Below, one piece after another: positions 11,401-19,882 of a stretch of DNA of 64,000 nucleotides. Under the pieces are notes generated by a model. That model was not told the DNA's origin, did not search any database, and worked only from the letters and a program-made list of their open reading frames with translations. The translations under genes were made by a program, and so were the position numbers. Within the stretch, counting starts at the first letter, position 1. Every line of letters starts with the position of its first letter. Source of the stretch: Siphlonurus alternatus (lineage: Eukaryota > Arthropoda > Insecta > Ephemeroptera > Siphlonuridae); assembly GCA_949825025.1 (NCBI GenBank), contig OX463778.1, positions 3,548,501 through 3,612,500 on the forward strand, in the 5' to 3' direction.

Positions 11401-14100
11401 AACAAATCTAATATGATTTTTCCTTGGTAATTTATATTTGAGGTATTGATCTGAGATTAATCAGTAACAGGTAATGACTAACAAATATATGTGGCTTTCT
11501 TAAATGTGCTTTCAATAATTTTAAAAATTATTTTTAGCTGCCTTTGAAAAATCTGAAGAAAAGAAAAATCATTACATTTTATACACCATATGTTTATTTA
11601 GATTGTAAATTATGTTGTGATGTCTTAAATTGTATGCTATGTTGCCTTGGTTTGCAGGAGCCACGTGGGGCTCGCACACGCACGGACTCTGACTCTGACT
11701 TCTGCCTTGAGGACGGAGAGCTTGGCCACGGCTCAGGAGGAGTCGAGCAGCGCCAACCTCGGGTGAGTCTCGTCTCTTGAACTAGCATCACTTCACTCAC
11801 GCCATACAAGCATTTGCTCATCGTCATATAGCTGTGCATGTAATCTTTTTTCATTCTTCCTTATTTAACAGCTGAATGGACCACATTATTTTGCTGCCTT
11901 ATATCAAAGAGAGTAAGAAGGTATATGCTCCTCTTCTGCAGAATCAAGCATGAAACTAACAATTTTTATTTTATATTTATTCCTCTAATAATGCACAATT
12001 TACCAACTTTTAATTCTAATCATTCTAAAATATAAAAAAATTGTAATGTCATTCAGCTAGTTAATAGTGTTAATACTTTTAGTTTAAAATATTGTGATAA
12101 CAGTGGGTACAATTAACTAGTGTTAAATAAGTTATATTCTTATATTACGTGATCTTGGACTGTTTGTTTTCAATCCAATTAAAGTTATAATTAAGTTTAC
12201 AATAATATTTTGTGAAACTTCCTATACTTTTTTCATTCTAGGAAACAAAATATGTTGAATTATATTTTTATAAAAAAATATATATTTTTAAATGAAAATT
12301 GGTTTCATGAAAACTGGTTTGATTTTTATGGATAAAAATTATTGGGATTATATTTATACTTTTAGAAATATTTTATGTTTGTTTTGGTGAAGTTAATTTT
12401 TGTAGCATTTTTGAAAATAATAATAACAGCATCATGTAAAATAAATAATAACTTTATTAGACACTTTGGTTTTTTGTATGCTTTTGATTGATCTTGTACA
12501 AAATAAATACAGGAATTTTTTTGATCAAAAGTGATATCCTCCTTCCCTTATTTTCTTCATCTTAAATACAACTGAAAAAAAAAAAAATAAATAAATAAAA
12601 AAACAATGAAGACAATTTAACTTTTAATACACTTTATTATTTGTTAGTCCTGAATGAGCTCATTATCTTAACTACAGTATTTATTAAAATTTTTAATTTA
12701 TAAATTTGTTTCTATGTGATGTATTTACTAAAAATTTGTGTTATTTCTTAAGTATGTTTTTTATTAAATTTTAATTAATCTGTGTGTTTGAGAGCTTTTA
12801 CATAATTAAACTGACGCTGTTGTTTCTGCTCGCATGCTACCAGCCTGAGGATGCTCGCAGCCAACTGAGCGTTGAGGGACAGAATTTCATGTAACTTTCC
12901 CCTCCTTCCCCTCTCCTCCCAGGGATCTCTGCAAGCACCTTTGTTGGGGTATGTTGCATCAATGTTGGTGTTGGGTCTTTTCTCCGCCATGGTGAGAAAC
13001 ATAAAACATTCTTCTTTTTATGCAAGTCTGCTTTATCTAATATGTACATAATAAACTATTATATTTTATAATTTATTTTGCTTGGTCCTAATTCATGTAT
13101 AAAATTTAACTTTTTAATTATACAATCCTACTTTTCATTTTCAGTTTACAGTTTGTTTAATTTAAAAAAACAAACAATAATTAATACATTATTGGAGTTA
13201 TATTCCTTGAAGTGATAGAAGATATCCTCACACAATTAATTAATTATCTTATCAATACACTGTTCGAAGGAAACATGAAAGAAACCAAGCATAAAGCTGG
13301 GGGTGGGGTTAAATATTTGTGTCAATGTGTCAACAATATCTACCCCTTATTGAGTAAGCTGTAACGTTTTCTTCTGGCTACCAAACGGGCTTCATTACCA
13401 TATTCGCTATCTGTGAAACGTAAAACTAAAAATATACAATGATCTTTAAGTATACTTTGAATGTGTATAGAATTCATTATTGGGTTGAACTTAAACCTGT
13501 AACATCACATTTTTGCATTTATTTTGACATGTTGTAACAAGAGATGCTTCATAAATTTCCATGCTTTACAAATTTGATTTCTACTGCTGACTGGGTAAAA
13601 AAATAAAATAAAAATAATAATAAAAAAAGGGAGAATCATGATGAATTAAAAACTGCTTCTTCACTGTATGACAACATCAATAAATTCATATTGTATCATT
13701 AAAATCTAGTACCAAATAAAATATTTGCTTTTTTATGTTATGTATAGCTAAGTCACTGTGGTAAGGTTAAAAGGGTGCAAGGGCGAAGAAACATTTTAAA
13801 TAAATCTATTTTATGTGTTCACTTTTTTGACTGCACATTTACTATGGTTACGTAAAATTATGAATAGTTAAAATTTAAATTTTGCTTATAATTATAAAAT
13901 GTGAAAAAACAGTGTAAGTTTCTTTTTTGAGTATCTAATGATGTTGAGCTTACTGTGGTGTGTGCATGCATGTGCAGGGGGGTGCTCACGTGCTTGGAGG
14001 CCTGGAGCTACCTCTGTCACTTGAGACTGCAGGCTGGGCAAGCAGCGCTGCGGCGTCAACTCGTGTCAGACTGCCAGGCCTACCCGGTGCTGACCTCTAG
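2232..14100 (+). CDS. Endosomal-type sodium/hydrogen exchanger (SLC9A6/7/9 class), 15-exon gene
   Basis: Electroneutral Na+(K+)/H+ antiporter of the organellar NHE6/7/9 class, which alkalinises endosomes and Golgi. Coding exons: 2232-2475, 4861-5087, 5886-5963, 6031-6107, 7314-7520, 7605-7743, 8077-8182, 8381-8583, 8841-8952, 9431-9584, 9983-10034, 10137-10172, 11044-11277, 11658-11762, 13978-14100. These sum to 2097 nt in one open frame (698 aa), close to the family length. Visible features are an N-terminal signal-like segment, the [15 protein letters not shown] block, [13 protein letters not shown] (about 237-249), FGESVLND (about 263-270, with the acidic and ND transport residues), [32 protein letters not shown], and a tail with an acidic, serine-rich stretch. 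Class assignment is secure. The last exon is the weakest part (see the alternatives at 12844 and 12923). Introns 6 and 7 are U12-type. Confidence 0.93.
2853..3440. repeat. Palindromic MITE split by a later insertion
   Basis: Perfect 20-bp terminal inverted repeats: TGTACACTCCTCGCCTCTGA (2853-2872) and its complement (3421-3440). The right part (3334-3424) is itself a hairpin: CTGAAAAGTTCCCTGCAG pairs with CTGCAGAAGGGAACTTTTCAG. The left arm stops at CTCTGA and resumes as TCTGAAAAG at 3333. The parsimonious reading is an original palindromic element of about 130 bp interrupted by the insert at 2873-3332, with TCTGA duplicated. Confidence 0.7.
2873..3332 (-). mobile_element. Probable truncated non-LTR retrotransposon insertion
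   Basis: The segment interrupts the left arm of a palindromic element and is bracketed by a 5-bp direct repeat TCTGA (2868-2872 and 3333-3337). Read on the minus strand it ends in AATAAATATATATTCTATTC, an AATAAA plus a short repetitive tail, as LINE 3' ends show. No coding remnant is recognisable. Retrotransposon identity is inferred from the tail and target duplication. Confidence 0.45.
4109..4463. repeat. Fold-back MITE, family B copy 1 (TTAA-flanked, 355 bp)
   Basis: TTAA-GGGTAAGATAACGCCACC at the left and its near-complement GGTGGCGTTACCTTACCC-TTAA at the right. The arms of about 165 nt each are complementary along their whole length around a short centre near CATGGGAGTTCCATTTCTCCATG. 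The same element at identical length occurs at 18022-18376 and 59332-59686. TTAA on both flanks fits a 4-bp TTAA target duplication as in piggyBac-type transposition, but the GGG terminus is not the usual CCC. Non-autonomous; lies in exchanger intron 1. Confidence 0.88.
4861..5087 (+). CDS. Exchanger exon 2
   Basis: Acceptor ...CTGCACAG, donor AAG|GTGAGT, entering in phase 1 and leaving in phase 0. Encodes residues 82-157: [13 protein letters not shown] (end of TM helix), a luminal loop, and an acidic stretch [12 protein letters not shown]. Matches the NHE6/7/9 order. Confidence 0.93.
5886..5963 (+). CDS. Exchanger exon 3
   Basis: 78 nt, phase 0 in and out. Encodes [20 protein letters not shown] then GYSLKR, the highly conserved LPPIIFxAGYSLKR block of cation/proton antiporters. 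Acceptor TTTTTTCAG, donor AGG|GTAAGA. Confidence 0.95.
6031..6107 (+). CDS. Exchanger exon 4
   Basis: 77 nt, phase 0 in, phase 2 out. Encodes [20 protein letters not shown] followed by SSFVIG, the conserved FFRNLGAI transmembrane block. Acceptor CTAATTTCAG, donor GG|GTAAGA. Confidence 0.95.
6611..7016 (+). mobile_element. 5S-rRNA-derived SINE with poly(A) tail
   Basis: Bases about 6634-6702 read as a 5S rRNA homologue: TCTCGTCAGATCACCGAAGT, then GGTTAGTAGTTGGATGGGTG. These are the internal regions of 5S rRNA containing the box A-IE-box C pol III promoter. The body that follows (GCAAATGCCGGGATGG, CCGTGGCCGCCCCCGTTCC) is GC-rich, unlike any neighbouring DNA, and the unit ends in an A-run at about 6998-7016. 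Head, body and A-tail define a SINE3-type element. Inserted in exchanger intron 4. No coding potential. Confidence 0.82.
7314..7520 (+). CDS. Exchanger exon 5 (catalytic core)
   Basis: 207 nt, phase 2 in and out. Encodes residues 209-277 with [17 protein letters not shown] and [15 protein letters not shown], the most diagnostic NHE sequences. The acidic residue of FGES and the Asn-Asp pair are the expected ion-binding residues and are intact. Acceptor TTTTGTTTTCAG, donor GG|GTAAGC. Confidence 0.97.
7605..7743 (+). CDS. Exchanger exon 6
   Basis: 139 nt, phase 2 in. Encodes residues 278-324: a luminal loop [20 protein letters not shown] and the helix [18 protein letters not shown]. It ends in phase 0 immediately before ATATCCTT, a U12-type AT-AC donor. 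There is no GT donor nearby that preserves the family sequence. Confidence 0.88.
7744..8076 (+). other. U12-type AT-AC intron (exchanger intron 6)
   Basis: The intron starts with ATATCCTT, the U12 AT-AC donor consensus. It ends ...TTTCCTTAACAGACTGCAC: exact U12 branch-site consensus TTCCTTAAC (8059-8067), then AC at 8075-8076, 10-11 nt downstream of the branch adenosine. Joining 7743 to 8077 gives [13 protein letters not shown], matching the conserved TAL-(V/L)TKFT spacing of NHE6 with no gap. The nearby U2-like AG at 8068-8069 would break the frame. Confidence 0.88.
8077..8182 (+). CDS. Exchanger exon 7
   Basis: 106 nt, phase 0 in, phase 1 out. Encodes [20 protein letters not shown] then [16 protein letters not shown]. 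The short exon lies between the AT-AC intron and a normal GT-AG intron (donor G|GTGATA). Confidence 0.92.
8381..8583 (+). CDS. Exchanger exon 8
   Basis: 203 nt, phase 1 in, phase 0 out. Encodes [40 protein letters not shown] and [13 protein letters not shown], all strongly conserved. It ends at GCAGCATTT before GTATCCTT, a U12-type GT-AG donor. Confidence 0.94.
8584..8840 (+). other. U12-type GT-AG intron (exchanger intron 7)
   Basis: Donor GTATCCTT is the U12 GT-subtype consensus. Near the 3' end TTTCTTGAC (8820-8828) matches the U12 branch motif TTCCTTRAC with one change, 12-13 nt before the AG at 8840. There is no polypyrimidine tract before the acceptor, as expected for U12 introns. Splicing 8583 to 8841 gives [18 protein letters not shown], aligning without gap to the family's [17 protein letters not shown]. 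Confidence 0.85.
8841..8952 (+). CDS. Exchanger exon 9
   Basis: 112 nt, phase 0 in, phase 1 out. Encodes [20 protein letters not shown] then [17 protein letters not shown]. The [10 protein letters not shown] block and the FQH(M)xxFSG motif are diagnostic. Donor G|GTAAGT. Confidence 0.92.
9210..9352. repeat. Palindromic element in exchanger intron 9
   Basis: ATATCGTCGCCTCAGAATGC...GTAACTACAAAAAAAATT at the left and its exact complement at the right leave a small AT-rich loop (about 9262-9300). The unit can fold as a hairpin of about 140 nt. MITE-like; single copy in the window. Confidence 0.7.
9431..9584 (+). CDS. Exchanger exon 10
   Basis: 154 nt, phase 1 in, phase 2 out. Encodes [20 protein letters not shown], then [20 protein letters not shown] and [11 protein letters not shown]: the last TM helices. 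GC-richer than its introns, as are the other exons. Confidence 0.95.
9983..10034 (+). CDS. Exchanger exon 11
   Basis: 52 nt, phase 2 in, phase 0 out. Encodes [17 protein letters not shown], the start of the cytoplasmic tail (human NHE6 has RVGVDSD here). Acceptor TTTTTTGTTCAG, donor AGT|GTAAGT. Confidence 0.82.
10137..10172 (+). CDS. Exchanger exon 12 (12-codon mini-exon, possibly optional)
   Basis: 36 nt, phase 0 on both sides: [12 protein letters not shown]. Acceptor CTTCACAG and donor ATG|GTGAGT are good. It keeps the frame whether included or skipped, so alternative splicing in the tail is plausible. No strong family conservation recalled. Confidence 0.62.
11044..11277 (+). CDS. Exchanger exon 13 (cytoplasmic tail)
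   Basis: 234 nt, phase 0 in and out. A Ser/Gly-rich segment is followed by [20 protein letters not shown], then [20 protein letters not shown] and IARLLTT. This matches the NHE6/7/9 tail motif (WLxRxWxxFDxxYLKPLLTH...CCxPIAR). Donor CAG|GTAAGC. Confidence 0.92.
11658..11762 (+). CDS. Exchanger exon 14 (acidic tail)
   Basis: 105 nt, phase 0 in and out: [20 protein letters not shown] then [15 protein letters not shown]. It corresponds to the acidic (D)DSDxxLxDGxL region of NHE6. Acceptor TGGTTTGCAG, donor CGG|GTGAGT. Confidence 0.85.
12844..12894 (+). CDS. Possible alternative terminal exon of the exchanger
   Basis: After an acceptor-like GCATGCTACCAG, the phase-0 frame reads [16 protein letters not shown] then TAA. 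Exon 14 ends in phase 0, so splicing here would give a C-terminus 16 residues long. GC-rich against its surroundings. Cannot be separated from the 12923 and 13978 alternatives without RNA data. Confidence 0.35.
   Translation, partial: PEDARSQLSVEGQNFM
12923..12991 (+). CDS. Possible cassette exon of the exchanger tail
   Basis: An excellent polypyrimidine tract and acceptor (CCTTCCCCTCTCCTCCCAG) precede 69 nt open in phase 0 ([20 protein letters not shown], then SAM), ending at ATG|GTGAGA. It would add 23 mostly hydrophobic residues between exons 14 and 15 without changing frame. It could instead be a fortuitous splice-site pair. Confidence 0.35.
13978..14100 (+). CDS. Exchanger exon 15, probable C-terminus
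   Basis: After GTGCATGCATGTGCAG, the phase-0 frame gives [20 protein letters not shown] and continues for 40 residues to TAG (14098-14100). A second frame is also open to TGA at 14105-14107, so the phase of the preceding exon decides the end. This phase-0 choice follows from exon 14. No strong similarity to remembered NHE tails. Confidence 0.55.
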   Translation, partial: GGAHVLGGLELPLSLETAGWASSAAASTRVRLPGLPGADL

Positions 14101-16130
14101 CTTGTGACGTTGAAACCTGCTTCTTGTGTGTGTCATCACTGTTATTTCTTATGTGACTCTTTCTAAAATATATGTGTCATTTAAAACTTATAGAATGTGT
14201 TACTATTGACTGCAAAAATATATATTATATATTATATGCTTTAATTATTTTTTATCAATTGTTGGGATATTCTGTATTCATATGTATATTTACACTGGGA
14301 TATAAATTTCATTAGAAAACAAGGATGCCTAAAATCAACTTAACATTGTTTTTGAAAAATAATTTTAGTCTAATTCACATCATTCATAGCATTTCCCAAT
14401 ATTTGGTTAATTCATAATTTGGGAGTCTTCCAATACTCACAGCTTTATTATCAGAATTAGAGAAAACAGAATGCAATATGCTTTGTAGTGTTTTAAATTA
14501 CAGTATTATTTTAAAATGTTCATTCATTCATTCATTCATTCTTTTTTTTTTTTTATAAAAAAAGTTCAGTTTTATTGAAATTTACTCTAATCATCACATA
14601 TTCTCCCAGCTGTTGCAATTACTAATAGTTTGTATGTACAGTAGTTTGAAAGTCTCACCTCATGTCACCTATGGGACTAAATTAATAAGATGAATAGTTT
14701 TAACATTATTATTTAACTATAGGTATTTAAAATATAATATACTAATAATACTGTCATAATTATTAGTCAATCTTTCTCTACTTAAAATATAAAAATGCCA
14801 CATAAGATAATTATTTGGCTGAATTGGTCAAAAACCAGATTGGAAGACATCCTAAATTATATATAGCAATTGGAACAATTATTAGGTGAAAATTTGCTTT
14901 ATGACTAAGAAAAATATTTTAACTTAATATTTAATTAATTTTTTTAATGACTTGGCTGTTGTTGATTTTTTTCACTTCTTTTTTTTCTTTTCAATGTAAG
15001 GGGGAATATTCAAGGTTCTTGGCAACATGTAATTTTAGCCTACTATAATATTGTAGGCTAAAATAGGTGCTAAGTTCTTTATGAACACTACCTACAACTT
15101 TTATGTTGATTATGTTACATAATTATATATTATATTATTTTGAATGGTTATTGTACTATTATATTATTGTACATAATTTCTCAATATATAAGCTTGTTAA
15201 GCAATACTTGTTTAAAGATTAAATCTCGCCCCTTTGTTCTTTTCACCATGGCTGTGAACATATCCCATTTACTGGCAACATTTGCTTAACGTGCCAGTGT
15301 ATTTGCATGCTTTCTTGTTTTCTTGTTGCAACATTGGAAAAAGTGGAATTTTCTTTCATATCCTGGTACCCTTTTTATAAAAAAAATTATTGTTATTTAC
15401 AGGCCTGATGTAGTTTAAAAAAAATAATATTTTTTTTTTATAAAGAAATACATTAAAAAAACTTAAAAGGCAATGTCAAATTAAATTTAATGATATCTGT
15501 CTGGTCTTCAGTACTGTTTGCTCCACACGAGACTATACTAAATAATTTAAAAATTGCTTATTTTTCTACTTCAGGCATAACATAATCTGTAAAATATACT
15601 GTTTACAAGTCATTGTCATGCAGAAAAAAAACATATCCACTTTTTATTAAAGGTCAGTATCTTATCTTTCGTAAACAAATAATGACCTTAAATGATGGCT
15701 TAATGTCAATTTTTAAATGCTAAGGCTTCAAGTATGTTGTTTTAACATCTAGCTTCTACAAAAAGTTGTTTCAGAATATTTCCTCTAATGTGTTGCAACA
15801 TTAACAATACAATCAATATTGTTAAGGATTAAAATTTAATATTTAAATTATATAATTTATATGCAATTTATCCGTGATTTAGAGTTTTTAACTTATAAAT
15901 GCAATACTAGAAAATTTTTTTGTGTTACATTGGCTTATTTTGGATGAAAAATGCTTCCTTATTTTCAACATTTCGGTGTGTCCTGTTAGAAGGAAATTCA
16001 TTTAAATTTGCTCTCACGAATTAAACTGTTGTTGTTTTAATAGTTAGTACCAATTAAAAGCTGTGTGAATAAATTTTGACTGCAAGCGTTATGTTTTTTT
16101 CATGGATTGTGTTGAAAAATAAAAAGCTTG
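14101..16130 (+). other. Probable 3' untranslated region of the exchanger gene
   Basis: AT-rich, without coding signal. Two AATAAA hexamers lie close together at 16068-16073 and 16118-16123 and are candidate poly(A) signals. A small perfect stem (ATTTTAGCCTAC / GTAGGCTAAAAT, about 15031-15064) lies inside. Extent inferred. Confidence 0.4.
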
Positions 16131-18021
16131 AACAAAGAATCTTATTATGTTGAAAAAAAAATATTTCTTTTTGTGATTTTTTACAACTAAACTTGAATTT
16201 TAACATTGTTAATAGGAAAAAAATTACAAGAAAAAAAAATATATATAATTATGATGTTGCGATTTCAAATTAGTGCATAATTTTTAAACCCTCGACTGAG
16301 ATTGAGAGATTTTATCTACTTGTTTGAGATGAGTAAAAAAAAAAAAAAAAAATGTTGTTTAAGCTTAATAACAAATCTTGTAATTGTGAAATGGTGTTCT
16401 GATTTTGCGCAAAAATGGTTTCAATATATTTTAGATGTGCCAATGTGAAGATAAATATATTTATAGTGATGCAGCACTATATATTGTTGGACCAAAATGT
16501 GCTAAAAATTATGAAACTGTATTATAGTTCAAGGTAGTAATTTGCAACACTGATGAGCATAATTATGTGATCTACAGTTCCCGGCACATTTTATCAGGCG
16601 ATCAGGATGTAATATATTCAGATATTTTGTATAATTGACCACCCTCATTTCCAGAGCTAAGGGTGAAAATTCACAAAACTTGATTGAATGTGACGGATCC
16701 TGTATATTATTTAATTTTTACACAAATTTTATTAACGGCATAGTTATAAATTATTTAACGAATTAAGGTTTATACAAATTACATATTCATACCATGATAC
16801 TGATGAACAAACCTGCTCGTATGTAATTAACTTTCAGCTATAACAATTATCAGCATTTACTATATAGTATTGACCCAAGTTAAATATTTCAAAAGACCAA
16901 CATTATAATAATTATTCATCTTTGTAAATTTAATAACAACAAATAATTTAAATCCATGCATTCACCAACCCTCAATCCTTTAAGTTTATAATAATATTTA
17001 AATCCATATATTTATCACTAAAAGTTATTCTCTGCATTCTCTCTTGTTAGAAAAATAAAATACTACAAAAAATGGAAAAATTAAATTGGAGTGCATTATT
17101 TTCAGATTTTTCTTTGTGGATTTTTTCTCCTTTTTTTCCGTGTCAATGAGCTTAAAAAAAGTCTGTTAACTGAACCAAACATTTTGAAAAATCTATGATA
17201 TAAAATTAAATATACTTTGAAAAGAGTATTTGAAAACAAATAAAAAAACTCCAACTAACTGCAGAGATATCAAAGCTTTTAAGATAGCATTGGATCATAT
17301 GGAAATTATTTGCAAAGTCATCTTGCTTCATCAAATCATTTTGTCATCTTGCTTTTCCCGTGTCCTTTTTTTTTTTTTACTTTTCCTTACTCAAATTTAA
17401 AAGTTATGTGCCCAAGTATCTGGTTTTAATTGTTTATGTTTTCCTGATATTCAATTCCTGATTGAATTCAATATATTGAATTATTTAGTTAAAAATTCAA
17501 AATATTTGTACTTACCATCTATTTTTAATCGTAAATGTTATTTCTTGTCATTTAAAACTGTGCAATGGTTTGTTGTTTTTATTTGTAGCAGCAGGTAAAA
17601 TAATACATCACATATTTCTTGTAAACCCATTCATAGGCTTTAAAGCACTTTTGTTTCTATTTGTCTTTAAGTTAATTACACTTATTGTTAGTTTAAGATC
17701 AATTTCAAAGGAAAAAAATGCATAATTATCATTCATGGTATATATCATAATTAATGTCCAACACAACCAATAATAGTAAGATATTGTACACATGCAAGTA
17801 TCTCTTCTTTGGACATGTTTGACATATGAACCAATAATGCAAAGTATAAATTCAGATACCCCACAAACTCCGCTCCTGATTTGCTAAGACTTAAGAAGAA
17901 TAGTACATTTTATTATTATTAGAACTACATTTTAACTGTAGCTATAGAGAAACACAACAAAAAATACATACTCATTTTGTTGCATATTATATATATATAA
18001 TTATTGATTTATACAAACTGT
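16131..18021. other. Intergenic AT-rich stretch, nothing recognised
   Basis: Between the probable end of the exchanger transcript and fold-back B copy 2. Only short homopolymers and short unsupported open frames are visible. Confidence 0.6.
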
Positions 18022-18376
18022 TTAAGGGTAAGGTAACGCCACCAATGTTAAAAAAAATCCCTCTCACAAAAATTCTGAAAAAAATTTAAAATGTTCTCCT
18101 CTACACCCCCTATCAGTAGCTAAAATATCAGGTATACAAATACGATCTAGTTTTTGAGTTATGAATTTTTAAAGTTGACCAATTTAACATGGGAGTTTCA
18201 TTTCTCCATGTTAAAGTAGTCAACTTTAAAAATTTATAACTCAAAAAATAGATCGAATTTGTATACCTGATATTTTAGGTACTGATAGGGGGTATAGAGG
18301 AGAACATTTTAAATTTTTTTCAGAATTTTTGTGAGAGGGATTTTTTTTAACATTGGTGGCGTTACCTTACCCTTAA
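18022..18376. repeat. Fold-back MITE, family B copy 2 (TTAA-flanked, 355 bp)
   Basis: Same length and sequence as copies at 4109 and 59332. Ends are TTAA-GGGTAAGGTAACGCCACC and the exact complement. The arms are almost perfectly complementary. It lies between the convergent exchanger and MBLAC1 genes. The closest relative by eye is copy 3; the two share most substitutions. Confidence 0.9.
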
Positions 18377-19526
18377 TAATTATTGGGATTTTAAACTTCC
18401 AATTGATATATACTTTCAATTATTTCAAATTTATATAGCTTACTAATTTAACTGTAAAATAAGTATAATAAGGTTAATCAAATTAATTTTGTGTCAATAT
18501 CTAACTGTATTGTGTCAGTTACAGTCTGCATGGATCTCAAATTATATGCATTGAAATGTGATTTTGTTTTTAACTGAAAATGCTATTCAATTAATTAAAG
18601 GTGCAAAAATCTATTAAACCTTGATAAATTTTCTTATAACTCATATGGAAAAAAAAACAACATTATTATATACATGTTTGAATAAAGTTTTATTGTGAGC
18701 TTATAATACAAGTGAATTTTTACCTGATTTATATTTCCTTTCCTTTATATATGCTACACAAAATATATTGAATGCCAGACCTATAGCTTTTATATTAGTA
18801 CAAAAAAATATATATAAAAAATAATATTCATTCATTAGTTCAGTTATATTATTATTGTTAGCTACACTAGCTTGATTATCAGTTAAAAACATGGAATATT
18901 ATATTCATGTATGGATTATGCTAGCAATATATAAAAATATTGTGTGATGTACGAATTGCAGTCTTTCATAAATAGCAGTTATAAGCTATACATAGGGTCT
19001 GACAACTATAAAAGATCCATAATTAGCCTATGATAGCTAGAGAGTTGACCCTAATTGGTCAATATATTTATAGGTTATTCCTACACAAGCAATTACTATA
19101 AAGATGAATATATTCTTAAAAAAAAAATTAAATGTGAAAAAATAAAAAATTAAAACACAGTTTTGATCCAAAGTTTTAAGTTCCTACTGTAAGTTAAGTG
19201 TTATCATCAGAATATTAATTAAGATTTAGATAAAATCATTAACAACTTTAAAAATCAACCCAAATCTGAGACATATATTAAATTTTAAAATGCATGCAGG
19301 ACTCAATTCACTAGGCTGCCATATTTTAGTTTAGAGGCTGTCATATATTTCCCTGTGACGCGAGCTCTGTTCTGTGCTTATAATACTAATTTATAGATCA
19401 TACTCCTTGTTTAAATTAAAAGCAAGTAATTAAGAAAAAAAAATATATATCAAAAGACAAAATAGAAAATAAAATTGGAAGTTAGTGAGTTACCAAAATG
19501 TAGGAACTTTGGGCCAACAATGTGAT
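18377..19526. other. Intergenic / probable MBLAC1 3' UTR
   Basis: AT-rich, no gene. On the minus strand CAATAAAAC at about 18687-18695 is a candidate poly(A) signal for MBLAC1, giving a 3' UTR of about 0.8 kb. Weakly supported. Confidence 0.35.
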
Positions 19527-19882
19527 TCATGAAGAAGTTGAAGGCTCTATGTTTGCCTGCCCGGCAGAATCTCCCACATTTATTTTGAGAGGGTTTCTGA
19601 ACATCGGTCCGTGGCCAGGAACGATGTGGTCAGCAAGGGCCAGGATTTTCTCCCTGTTGGTCTGCTGTAGCTCGGGCTGCTCGCTGCCACCCAGGTTACG
19701 CCACAGGGTCGGGTCTGTGAGGTCTTCTTCTCGCTCAAACAAATCCCCAGTGACAGCAACCAAGCCTAGGGCGTCCTGAGATGATCCTAGTGCTCCAGTG
19801 TCAACCAACACAGTGACGTCAGTAGCTGTGTGTCCGGGAGTAGGTATCACTCGAATACCAGGCTCAATCATGAACTCATCTC
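19527..19882 (-). CDS. MBLAC1: MBLAC1 exon 3 (C-terminal half)
   Basis: 356 nt, phase 1 in, ending at TGA. Encodes GDEFMIEPGIRVIPTPGHTA, VTGDLFEREEDLTDP and ADHIVPGHGPMF, the remaining metal ligands. The Thr-Asp-Val-Thr codons happen to contain TGACGTCA, so that CRE occurrence (19814) is explained by coding. Confidence 0.94.
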
